Positions 1 to 5,082 of a stretch of 5,082 nt of DNA are shown piece after piece (position 1 is the first letter of the stretch; each line of letters opens with the position of its first letter). Location: positions 1 through 5,082 of the forward strand of contig JASHTU010000006.1 of assembly GCA_030040395.1 (NCBI GenBank). Direction: 5' to 3'. The translations under genes and the position numbers were made by a program. Source of the DNA: Acidobacteriaceae bacterium. Lineage in GTDB: Bacteria; Acidobacteriota; Terriglobia; Terriglobales; Acidobacteriaceae. Below the pieces are notes generated by a model, which did not search any database, was not told the origin of the DNA, and saw nothing but the letters and a program-made list of their open reading frames with translations.

Positions 1-644
1 GCGCGCATGTTGAAGTTCTTCCACGCGTCGGTGGCGTCGTCGCCCTTGAACGTCACCGGGATGACAAACTGCGTGTCCGCATAAGGGAAATGCACTGCGG
101 CAGGCATGACCCCAAGAACGCGGCGCGAGACGCCATCGATGCGGATGGTTTGGCCGACCGCGGCGGGATTGCCCCCAAAGCGCTCCATCCAGAACCCGTA
201 GCTGAGCACCACCACCGAATCATGACGGGCGATGGCGTCGTCTGGAGCAAAGAACCGGCCCGCTGCCGGAGTCGCCTCGAGCGCGTCGAAGGCGTTGGCC
301 ATCACCTGCGCCCCGAAGACCTGCTCCGACGAGTTCGCATCGCCCACGTTGGACTCGGTATTCCCACCATAACCACTGATGGCCGCGAAGGTGGCCGAGT
401 GCTGGTCAAGCGCTCGAATCCAACCCTTGGGGAACAAGATTGCGCCGGCGTCCCCTGGGCTGCCTTCAATCCGCATCAGCCGCTCCTGCTGAGGAAATGG
501 CAGCGGGCGCAACAGGATCGAATCCACCAGCGTGAAGATGGCGATGTTTGCGCCCGTGCCCAACGCCAATGTGGCCACCGCCGCCACCAAAAATCCTGGC
601 GACCCTTTCAACTGGCGCACTGCGTAGATCAAATCCCGTAACAC
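1..644 (-). CDS. MacB/FtsX-type ABC permease (ADOP-like), N-terminal part, runs off the window
   Basis: This is the first 214 residues of an inner-membrane permease with a large periplasmic domain; no stop codon occurs before the window edge. Residues about 17-40 form a transmembrane helix ending in the family-typical LALGTGANIAIFTLVDSILL stretch, followed by LRPLPF. Residues about 55-214 read as a MacB periplasmic core domain, with the characteristic SYGFWMERFGGNP, GQTIRIDG and VLGVMP segments (about 148-181). In Acidobacteriota such permeases are commonly about 800 residues, are internally duplicated and lack a cognate ATPase gene; none is seen here, but the downstream side is missing. The GTG at 644 is chosen because GGAGG lies 5 nt upstream. 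An in-frame GTG 18 nt further upstream lacks that support. Transport substrate is unknown. Family assignment is firm; the ADOP subgroup is inferred from the N-terminal sequence alone. Confidence 0.92.
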   Translation of the reverse strand, partial: MLRDLIYAVRQLKGSPGFLVAAVATLALGTGANIAIFTLVDSILLRPLPFPQQERLMRIEGSPGDAGAILFPKGWIRALDQHSATFAAISGYGGNTESNVGDANSSEQVFGAQVMANAFDALEATPAAGRFFAPDDAIARHDSVVVLSYGFWMERFGGNPAAVGQTIRIDGVSRRVLGVMPAAVHFPYADTQFVIPVTFKGDDATDAWKNFNMR

Positions 645-1084
645 TGCGGCCTCCGTGTTCACTCCGCATGCATTTCAGCTTCCAACGACAAGATAAGCCA
701 TATCAACAAGCTGCGGCGCGCGTAGCGGCGGCGCGATGTCCGCGCGTGAAACGCTCTGTTCGGTTTCGAACACCTCCGCGCCGGCCCGCATCCGGCTTTT
801 CCATCGCCGCCGCGGGAACCCTTGAACTGCCTGGCCTGTAATCGCCCGTCGCAGTACGGGTGTGCTGGGCGGCACTAAACTCCCAACAGCAGGTAGTTCA
901 ATGGCCGTGTCCAGCAAAGAGGCAATCGTTGTGAGCGGCGTTGCTACCCGCTGCGTCGCAACCCGCGCGGCTTCGGTCGGCGCACTTGCCATCGGCGCCA
1001 TGGCTGTTGGTAAGCCGGACGTCTTCGCCGTTGTAGACAACAGGACTCGCGGTGGGGGCCGGCGACCGAATGCAACGTCGCCGG
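645..1084. other. 440-bp intergenic stretch with no gene I can support
   Basis: This lies between the hydrolase stop and the permease start. It is open in one minus-strand frame (stop at 675-677, continuing under the hydrolase gene) and in one plus-strand frame (from a stop at 823-825 into the hydrolase antisense). The plus frame has an ATG at 901 with AGG 7 nt upstream and an Ala/Val-rich first 50 residues, but it has no stop until 1260 and would overlap the hydrolase antisense by about 175 nt. The minus frame gives an Ala/Pro/Thr-rich product with no recognisable domain. Neither resembles a known family. It presumably holds the permease promoter, but I could not find a convincing -35/-10 pair. 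The hairpin at its upper edge is listed separately. Confidence 0.6.
650..654 (-). promoter_or_regulatory. Ribosome binding site for the permease
   Basis: A perfect GGAGG Shine-Dalgarno core on the minus strand lies 5 nt before the GTG at 644. It fixes the start of the permease despite the non-ATG codon. Confidence 0.8.
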
Positions 1085-1085
1085 C
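1058..1085 (-). terminator. GC-rich hairpin starting at the hydrolase stop codon (3' stem-loop, possible terminator)
   Basis: The arms 1058-1066 and 1077-1085 are a perfect 9-bp inverted repeat (GCCGGCGAC / GTCGCCGGC) around a 10-nt loop. In the minus-strand transcript the stem begins with the last base of the UAG stop of the hydrolase gene. A run of C rather than U follows, so this is not a canonical intrinsic terminator. It could be a 3' stabilising stem, a U-tract-less terminator or a pause site upstream of Rho termination. The structure is seen directly; the role is inferred. Confidence 0.55.
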
Positions 1086-2155
1086 TACTTCGTCACGGAT
1101 GCGGGCTTGCGCAGGACGCCGGCAAGCAGAGACTGCCCGTTGGGGTGCGGCATCTTCATTGAAAAATCGGGCGCCGGCCCCGAAACTCCCGGCGCCGTCG
1201 CGGTCTCGGGCAGCGTCACCGCGGGCGCCGTTCCTCGAAAGGCCGGCGTGTCTTCGATGAACTTGAGCACCTCCGGGCCCATGGTCCGGGTGCATTGCAA
1301 GGGCGCCAAGTGACCGCATCGGGGAATAACATCGAGTTTGGATTGCGGAACCAACCGATGCATCCTTTCGCCTTGCTCGACGGGAATGATCTGGTCATCC
1401 GAGCCCCATACCAGCAGAACCGGCATTTTGAGCTGGGGCAGCAGGTTGTCCGTCACATCGCGGGCGGTGAGCATCTGCGCCATGGCCCGGTTGATCACCC
1501 ATCCGCTCTCTTTCGTGACGCGGAGAATATCCGCGGTGATGAACCCGGGAATCCGCGGCGGATCAGGCATAAGAAGCTCGTTCAGGCGCTCAAGCTGCGC
1601 CGGCGTGGAGGGAGTAAAGAGGGTCAAGTCCCAGGCCGGATGGACGAAGAGTCCCGCCGAATCGAACAACATGAGCCGCTTCACCCGCTCCGGATGCGTC
1701 GCGGCGATGAGCTGAGCTACCCATCCGCCCATTGACCATCCGGCCAGGTCCACGCGTTGGAGGCCCATATCGGTCAGGAAATCGACCACCATGGCCGCCT
1801 CATCGCGCACCGAGTAGGAAAAATTCTTGGGCTGTGCGCTGCGGCCATAGCCGATCAGGTCCGGCATATAGACGCGATAGCCGGCCTTGACAAAATACGG
1901 CGCCAACGCCCTCCAATCCTCGGCCCTGCCGCCCAGTCCATGAATCAGGACCACAGGCTGGCCAGTCGCCGGACCCGCCGTCTCATAATGCATGCGGTAG
2001 CCGTCAACCCTCGCATCATGGTTTTGAATTCCCGCAAACGCCTCCTCCAAATAGGTCAACTCATCGAAGCATCTCAACGGCCGCATCCAGAAACCGATGG
2101 CTGCGATGGCGACCAGTAGGCCCACCACGGAAAGTAACCCTCTCATGAGTTTCAT
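1085..2155 (-). CDS. Membrane-anchored alpha/beta hydrolase
   Basis: This is a 356-residue serine hydrolase of the alpha/beta fold. Residues about 5-23 are a hydrophobic helix after a short Lys/Arg start, probably a signal anchor that places the enzyme outside the cytoplasmic membrane. The core runs from about 55 to 303. It has an HGLGG oxyanion loop (72-76), a GWSMGG nucleophile elbow with Ser141, GSDDQIIP with the probable acid Asp254, and CGH with His282. Residues about 165-235 look like the helical cap. The last 50 or so residues are a Pro/Ala/Thr-rich tail beyond the normal end of the fold. The substrate cannot be read; esters, epoxides or C-C bonds are all possible in this superfamily. 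The ATG at 2155 overlaps the stop of the upstream NUDIX gene (ATGA), with AGAGGA just upstream, so the two are probably translationally coupled. The stop is TAG and runs straight into a hairpin. Confidence 0.95.
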   Translation of the reverse strand: MKLMRGLLSVVGLLVAIAAIGFWMRPLRCFDELTYLEEAFAGIQNHDARVDGYRMHYETAGPATGQPVVLIHGLGGRAEDWRALAPYFVKAGYRVYMPDLIGYGRSAQPKNFSYSVRDEAAMVVDFLTDMGLQRVDLAGWSMGGWVAQLIAATHPERVKRLMLFDSAGLFVHPAWDLTLFTPSTPAQLERLNELLMPDPPRIPGFITADILRVTKESGWVINRAMAQMLTARDVTDNLLPQLKMPVLLVWGSDDQIIPVEQGERMHRLVPQSKLDVIPRCGHLAPLQCTRTMGPEVLKFIEDTPAFRGTAPAVTLPETATAPGVSGPAPDFSMKMPHPNGQSLLAGVLRKPASVTK

Positions 2156-2607
2156 CGTTCCTCTGGCCTCAACTCCCGCGCCCTATGCCACCCCTTTTCC
2201 ATCACCCGCACGGTAATCGGGTCCACTCCCAGAGCGCTATGGCTGTTCCATTCGGCCCGCTCCACCCAGCGCACCGCGACCGCATCGGAACCCGCCTTGA
2301 GTACGCCGCCCGTGACCCGGCACAGAAAGTCGGCAATCACGTAATGAAATTGGATGCGCTCTCCTTCGCGATGGATACGATCGATAAGTTCGAGGAGTTC
2401 GAGTGGTTTGACGTCCAACCCGGTTTCCTCGCGCGCCTCGCGCGCAACACCCTGGGCCAGCGACTCGCCCAACTCGAGAACGCCTCCAGGAATCGTCCAG
2501 TGGCCTTTGAGCGGCTCAGCGCCCCGCCGCACCAGCAGAACCCGGCCCTCATCCACCACCACCGCTCCCACGGCTAACACCGGCGCCGAAGGAAACTCTC
2601 GCTGCAT
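2152..2607 (-). CDS. NUDIX hydrolase (ADP-ribose pyrophosphatase/MutT-like)
   Basis: This is a cytoplasmic Mg2+-dependent hydrolase of nucleoside diphosphates linked to another moiety. The product is 151 residues, a normal length for a single-domain NUDIX protein. Residues about 9-28 give the first beta strands, followed by GHWTIPGG just before the NUDIX box. The box fits GX5EX7REUXEEXGU exactly: GGVLELGESLAQGVAREA, then REETGL, with the metal-binding REXXEE glutamates intact (about residues 41-64). The pattern PGG, box and a following hydrophobic strand resembles the COG1051-like group, but the substrate cannot be settled from the sequence. The ATG at 2607 is preferred because GGAG lies 5 nt upstream; a TTG at 2625 in the same frame would add six residues. 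The TGA stop overlaps the next start by 4 nt, so the gene is co-transcribed with the hydrolase and may be coupled to it. No functional link between the two enzymes is evident beyond this. Confidence 0.95.
   Translation of the reverse strand: MQREFPSAPVLAVGAVVVDEGRVLLVRRGAEPLKGHWTIPGGVLELGESLAQGVAREAREETGLDVKPLELLELIDRIHREGERIQFHYVIADFLCRVTGGVLKAGSDAVAVRWVERAEWNSHSALGVDPITVRVMEKGWHRARELRPEER
2159..2164 (-). promoter_or_regulatory. Ribosome binding site of the hydrolase, inside the NUDIX 3' end
   Basis: AGAGGA on the minus strand ends 3 nt before the ATG at 2155. It lies within the last codons of the NUDIX gene, consistent with the downstream start being reached by reinitiation or coupling. 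Confidence 0.55.
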
Positions 2608-2612
2608 TTCAA

Positions 2613-2616
2613 CTCC
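2613..2616 (-). promoter_or_regulatory. Ribosome binding site that favours the ATG start of the NUDIX gene
   Basis: GGAG on the minus strand sits 5 nt before the ATG at 2607. A purine-rich GGGGA also lies 7 nt before the alternative TTG at 2625, so that start is not excluded. Confidence 0.55.
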
Positions 2617-2702
2617 AATCCGCAACTTCAGTTCCCCACTTCATAACCATAGCCGCGCCGCCCGCGACTCCTGGAGCCGAAAGCGACCCCCGGAATTGGC
2701 AG

Positions 2703-2715
2703 GGGAACCGTTCCC
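2703..2715. repeat. 13-bp perfect palindrome, possible operator
   Basis: GGGAAC-C-GTTCCC is a perfect 6+1+6 inverted repeat in the gap between the RMND1-like stop and the NUDIX start, about 95 nt before the NUDIX ATG. The single-base centre is too tight for an RNA hairpin with all six pairs, and no U run follows. A dimeric DNA-binding protein site is therefore more plausible than a terminator. Only the symmetry is seen; the role is a guess. Confidence 0.4.
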
Positions 2716-2762
2716 AGCCGGCAGCGGGTTCGAGAGGGAAAGGTCTGGAGAAAAACAATAGC

Positions 2763-3890
2763 TCAAAACGCCCGCCCGCGGAAGAGGTAGAACAGCTCGA
2801 TGAGCAGAATCAGCACCACGATGGTTTCCAGAAAAAATCCGCGCGCCTGGTTGAACTGCTCGATCATGTAGTGGTAAAGATCGTCGGCCGTCTTGAGTTT
2901 CTGCGCCACGAGGTCCTTGTAATCGGGTACGCCAACTTTTGCCGCAGCCAGCCGATAGAGCCGGGCGGCAAACATGTCGCTGAGGAACTTGATGGCGTTG
3001 TCGGCGCGCTCCGTCAGCTCCCCGATCTCCAACAGCACGGTGTGCAGCCGGGTTGCGGACCGCGCCATTCGCCAGCGTGGCAGAGCGCCCTTCCTCCGCT
3101 CTAGCAAGTGATAGACGCCATCGAGGATCTCGCTGAGCAGCTCGTCGTAATGGCGAAACTCGAGGAGCTGCGAGTTGGCGTATTCGAGCAGCTGAATCGC
3201 GGCTTCGGCTCCGGCATCGCTGTCATAAAGAAAAGCGGCGTTCCAGCCGATGACCGCGACGTCGCTCTGGTAGTAGGAAATGCGCGATTGCAACACCTCC
3301 GCGCACTCGCCCTCCGACAAGGGCAGGCGGTCGCCGCGCACCACCTGCGCGATCTCGACGCCGCGCCTGCGCATCAGCTCGGCGGCCGAGGGTCCGCCCG
3401 CCTCGGTGCGCACGTGGAAGATGAGGTAGTCTTCGCTGAGCCATCGGGCATACGGGTTCACCATCGCCGCGGCGGCCCGTTCCAGCTTCTGGCGCACGAT
3501 CGGCTCCACGCGCGCAGCAAAATCGAAGTCCCACACCCAGCGGCTGGCCAGTTGTTCCAGGCTCTCCCAATCGCCGGCGAAGGCGAGCTGGAAAATGACG
3601 CTCACCACGCCGTAGTCGTAATACTTGATTTCACCTTCCAGCCGCTCGCCGCTCTCCAGCAGCAGCGGCTCCAGGGGCTCGAGCACGGGCGGCCTTTGGT
3701 AACGCACATAGGCCGGAACCGAGTGCTTCATCCGTGGCTGGCGCACGGTGCGGGCATTAATCGCCTGCTGCAGCAGATCGAGGCGGAGTTCCTCACACAC
3801 GTCGAATTGGATCAGCACCAGGACGGCGCCGCTGATGGAGGTCAACTCGGAAGGCGCGAGTGCGGCAGACACGTTTTTCACCATTCGCAT
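2763..3890 (-). CDS. C-terminally membrane-anchored protein, RMND1/DUF155-like architecture
   Basis: This is a 375-residue protein of unknown function. Residues about 21-42 form a beta strand plus helix (GAVLVLIQFDVCEELRLDLL), residues 88-103 contain a YYDYGVVSVIF segment, and residues about 195-350 are mostly long amphipathic helices, possibly coiled-coil. A single hydrophobic helix at about 352-370 (FFLETIVVLILLIELFYLF) leaves only five residues after it. A GVV strand followed by a helical region and a final LE-hydrophobic-E helix is the layout of RMND1/Rmd1/DUF155 proteins, known from mitochondria and bacteria. I infer a distant relationship from this layout and not from a profile match. 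The tail anchor predicts that most of the protein is cytoplasmic. It follows the DUF2905 gene by 33 nt, so co-transcription is likely. The start is ATG 3890, with a second in-frame ATG at 3884; neither has a strong Shine-Dalgarno. It has no recognisable catalytic motif. Confidence 0.9.
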   Translation of the reverse strand: MRMVKNVSAALAPSELTSISGAVLVLIQFDVCEELRLDLLQQAINARTVRQPRMKHSVPAYVRYQRPPVLEPLEPLLLESGERLEGEIKYYDYGVVSVIFQLAFAGDWESLEQLASRWVWDFDFAARVEPIVRQKLERAAAAMVNPYARWLSEDYLIFHVRTEAGGPSAAELMRRRGVEIAQVVRGDRLPLSEGECAEVLQSRISYYQSDVAVIGWNAAFLYDSDAGAEAAIQLLEYANSQLLEFRHYDELLSEILDGVYHLLERRKGALPRWRMARSATRLHTVLLEIGELTERADNAIKFLSDMFAARLYRLAAAKVGVPDYKDLVAQKLKTADDLYHYMIEQFNQARGFFLETIVVLILLIELFYLFRGRAF

Positions 3891-3923
3891 TTCATCTGAT
3901 TCGCGGAGGCCGAACGGATGGCT

Positions 3924-4148
3924 CTAGCGATGAAAGCGCGAGGCCAGATAAAACAGGATGGACAACACCACGCTGATCAAAATGCAGGTTCCCACCGGAA
4001 TGAAGACGGAGGTGTGCTTACCCCGGTAAATGATATCGCCCGGCAACCGGCCCAGCGGCAGCCCCATGCGCCCGGTAAAGAGCAGCACGACGCCGATGCA
4101 GGCAATCAGCAACCCCAGGGCCACAAGCGCTCTGCCCAACTCGATCAT
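3924..4148 (-). CDS. DUF2905-type small two-helix membrane protein
   Basis: This is a 74-residue inner-membrane protein of unknown function. It has two transmembrane helices, at about 6-26 and 48-69, joined by a short loop that carries the conserved-looking segment GRLPGDIIYRGK (33-44), which is typical of DUF2905 proteins. A short basic tail (RFHR) follows the second helix. Length matches the family's usual 65-80 residues. The ATG at 4148 is given as the start; a TTG at 4151 directly before it is equally in frame and is nearer (8 nt rather than 11 nt) to the GGGGG that is the only Shine-Dalgarno-like stretch. The gene lies 33 nt upstream of the RMND1-like gene in the same direction and probably forms a two-gene operon with it. 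Confidence 0.88.
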   Translation of the reverse strand: MIELGRALVALGLLIACIGVVLLFTGRMGLPLGRLPGDIIYRGKHTSVFIPVGTCILISVVLSILFYLASRFHR

Positions 4149-4159
4149 CAACGGCTGCG

Positions 4160-4173
4160 CCCCCTTTCTGGGG
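4160..4173 (-). promoter_or_regulatory. Small hairpin covering the probable DUF2905 ribosome binding site
   Basis: On the minus strand CCCC-AGAAA-GGGG(G) can form a 4-bp stem with a 5-nt loop. The GGGGG arm is also the only Shine-Dalgarno-like run upstream of the DUF2905 start. Pairing would mask it. The stem is short and could be chance in GC-rich DNA. Confidence 0.3.
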
Positions 4174-4283
4174 TCAGGATACCGTTTCTGTCAAAGCAAT
4201 CGCCAGACAAGGTTGAGCCGGTTGATGGTCCGGTCAGCACGGCTAACGCAGTGTTCGAATCGGCATCGATGGCCGCCTCCGCA

Positions 4284-5082
4284 TCAATATCTCCACGAGC
4301 TGACATCGGCGCCTTTGGGGGCGGTGGCCAGTATGTGCTCCACCATTGGCGGCAGCACGCGCTGCGTCCAGTCGCCGTTGTTCTCTTGCATGGTGTACTC
4401 TTTCGGTCCTCCGGTGTAGCAGTGCGGCATGCGCGGCCCGTATTGAAAGGTGGCGTCGGAGTGCGGGTTCCGCGTGGCTTTGAGTTGCGTCTCTAAGAGG
4501 TGCACGGCGTTATTCAGGAAATACGTATCGCCGTCGCCGACCGTGAAGTGGAGCTTACCTTCGAGTTTTGGCCCCAGCGTGGGCCAGTCGCGTTTCAGGA
4601 TCGCCGTCAGATCGTAGTGATCGCGCCAATACGAAACGATGTTCTTGTCGATGGCTCCGCTCAGGGGGTCGATCGCCTCGGCGGGATAGCCCTCCGGGCC
4701 GGCAGGCGAAAAAACTGCCTGCCAGATGTCCCACTGCTCGGTCGATCGTCCGTGCGTTCCCAGTACATACTCATAGGCGTACTCGGCCCCGGTAAGCGCG
4801 ATGATGGTTCCGTCGGGTCTGCGGTCGGCGGCGATGGGCATGGTGGCGAAATCACCTTTGCGGACAAAGGCGTTCGTGTCGCCGTAGAGATCGACGTCTT
4901 GGTAGGCGTGAAAGTCCACCGGATCGGGGCAGGCGACGTAGGCGCCGTTGTACATATCGGGATAAAAAACCTGGCTTGCAAACGCCTCCCATCCACCCGT
5001 CGATCCGCCAAAAGTCGCCCGCGCCCACCCCTCACCGATGGCGCGATACTTGCGTTCGATGGCCGGTATCAGCTCTTTATTG
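4284..5082 (-). CDS. Alpha/beta-fold esterase-like protein, C-terminal part (start outside window)
   Basis: The reading frame is open from the window edge (first full codon at 5081) to a TGA at 4284-4286, giving 265 residues without the N-terminus. Near its beginning is FGGSTGGWEAF, a G-x-S-x-G nucleophile elbow with Ser at visible residue 27 (codon 5003-5001). The probable acid is in VGDGDTYF (Asp about 185, codon 4529-4527) and the probable base is in MPHCYTGG (His about 220, codon 4424-4422). The order Ser-Asp-His and the GGSTGGW elbow resemble the putative esterase (esterase D/enterochelin-esterase-like) branch of alpha/beta hydrolases. The segment between elbow and acid is long, with many aromatic and acidic residues (YVACPDPVDFHAYQDVDLYG), so a substantial cap or insertion is likely. 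Substrate and location are unknown, because any signal peptide would be in the missing part. An in-frame ATG at 4955 is internal: starting there would lose the catalytic Ser. Confidence 0.88.
   Translation of the reverse strand, partial: NKELIPAIERKYRAIGEGWARATFGGSTGGWEAFASQVFYPDMYNGAYVACPDPVDFHAYQDVDLYGDTNAFVRKGDFATMPIAADRRPDGTIIALTGAEYAYEYVLGTHGRSTEQWDIWQAVFSPAGPEGYPAEAIDPLSGAIDKNIVSYWRDHYDLTAILKRDWPTLGPKLEGKLHFTVGDGDTYFLNNAVHLLETQLKATRNPHSDATFQYGPRMPHCYTGGPKEYTMQENNGDWTQRVLPPMVEHILATAPKGADVSSWRY

Noticed and set aside
90..641. Long plus-strand open frame antisense to the permease
   Set aside because: The minus-strand translation gives a coherent MacB-type N-terminus with a good ribosome binding site. 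The plus-strand product is Arg/His-rich with no domain, as expected of a shadow frame.
675..1319. 214-codon minus-strand frame overlapping the hydrolase 3' end
   Set aside because: It overlaps 235 nt of a well-supported gene in another frame, has no recognisable domain and no convincing ribosome binding site. Only its lower half, in the gap, is worth a check.
3108..3899. 263-codon plus-strand frame antisense to the RMND1-like gene
   Set aside because: The minus-strand protein has ordered helices and a membrane anchor. The plus-strand product is a His/Ala/Leu-rich mirror frame typical of GC-rich DNA.
4189..4194. Perfect TTGACA -35 hexamer (minus strand) upstream of the DUF2905 gene
   Set aside because: No acceptable -10 hexamer lies 15-19 bp downstream: the sequence there is CCAGAA-like, and TATCCT comes too close. 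I do not call a promoter.
4265..4278. CATCGATG palindrome just downstream of the esterase stop
   Set aside because: It is only eight bases, has no loop, and its symmetry does not extend outward, so it is neither a hairpin nor a convincing site.

Overview
The window comes from a GC-rich bacterial genome, and every gene I can support lies on the minus strand. The best taxonomic hint is the gene at the low-coordinate end. It looks like an orphan MacB/FtsX-type permease of the ADOP ('acidobacterial duplicated orphan permease') kind, which together with the base composition suggests Acidobacteriota. This is an inference, because there is no rRNA or other phylogenetic marker here.

Layout in the direction of transcription (high to low coordinates): (i) 5082-4284 is the C-terminal part of an alpha/beta-fold esterase-like protein whose start lies outside the window. 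It keeps a GGSTGG nucleophile elbow and plausible Asp and His partners. (ii) After a gap of about 135 bp comes a small two-helix membrane protein of the DUF2905 type (4148-3924). It is followed 33 nt later by a 375-residue protein with a C-terminal membrane anchor (3890-2763), whose architecture resembles RMND1/DUF155 proteins. These two are probably co-transcribed. (iii) After a gap of about 155 bp containing a 13-bp palindrome comes a second pair: a NUDIX hydrolase (2607-2152) and a membrane-anchored alpha/beta hydrolase (2155-1085). They overlap as ATGA, so translational coupling is likely. A strong GC-rich hairpin begins exactly at the hydrolase stop codon. (iv) A stretch of 440 bp (645-1084) has no gene I can defend. 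(v) From 644 down to the window edge runs the N-terminal 214 residues of the permease, with a clear GGAGG ribosome binding site and a GTG start.

How the genes work together is only partly readable. The NUDIX/hydrolase overlap and the DUF2905/RMND1-like spacing indicate two small operons. Nothing shows that the two pairs, or the flanking esterase and permease, share a pathway. I see no mobile element, CRISPR array, tRNA or rRNA, and no clear evidence of a novel multi-gene system. The most worthwhile lead is the membrane-anchored RMND1/DUF155-like protein beside DUF2905.
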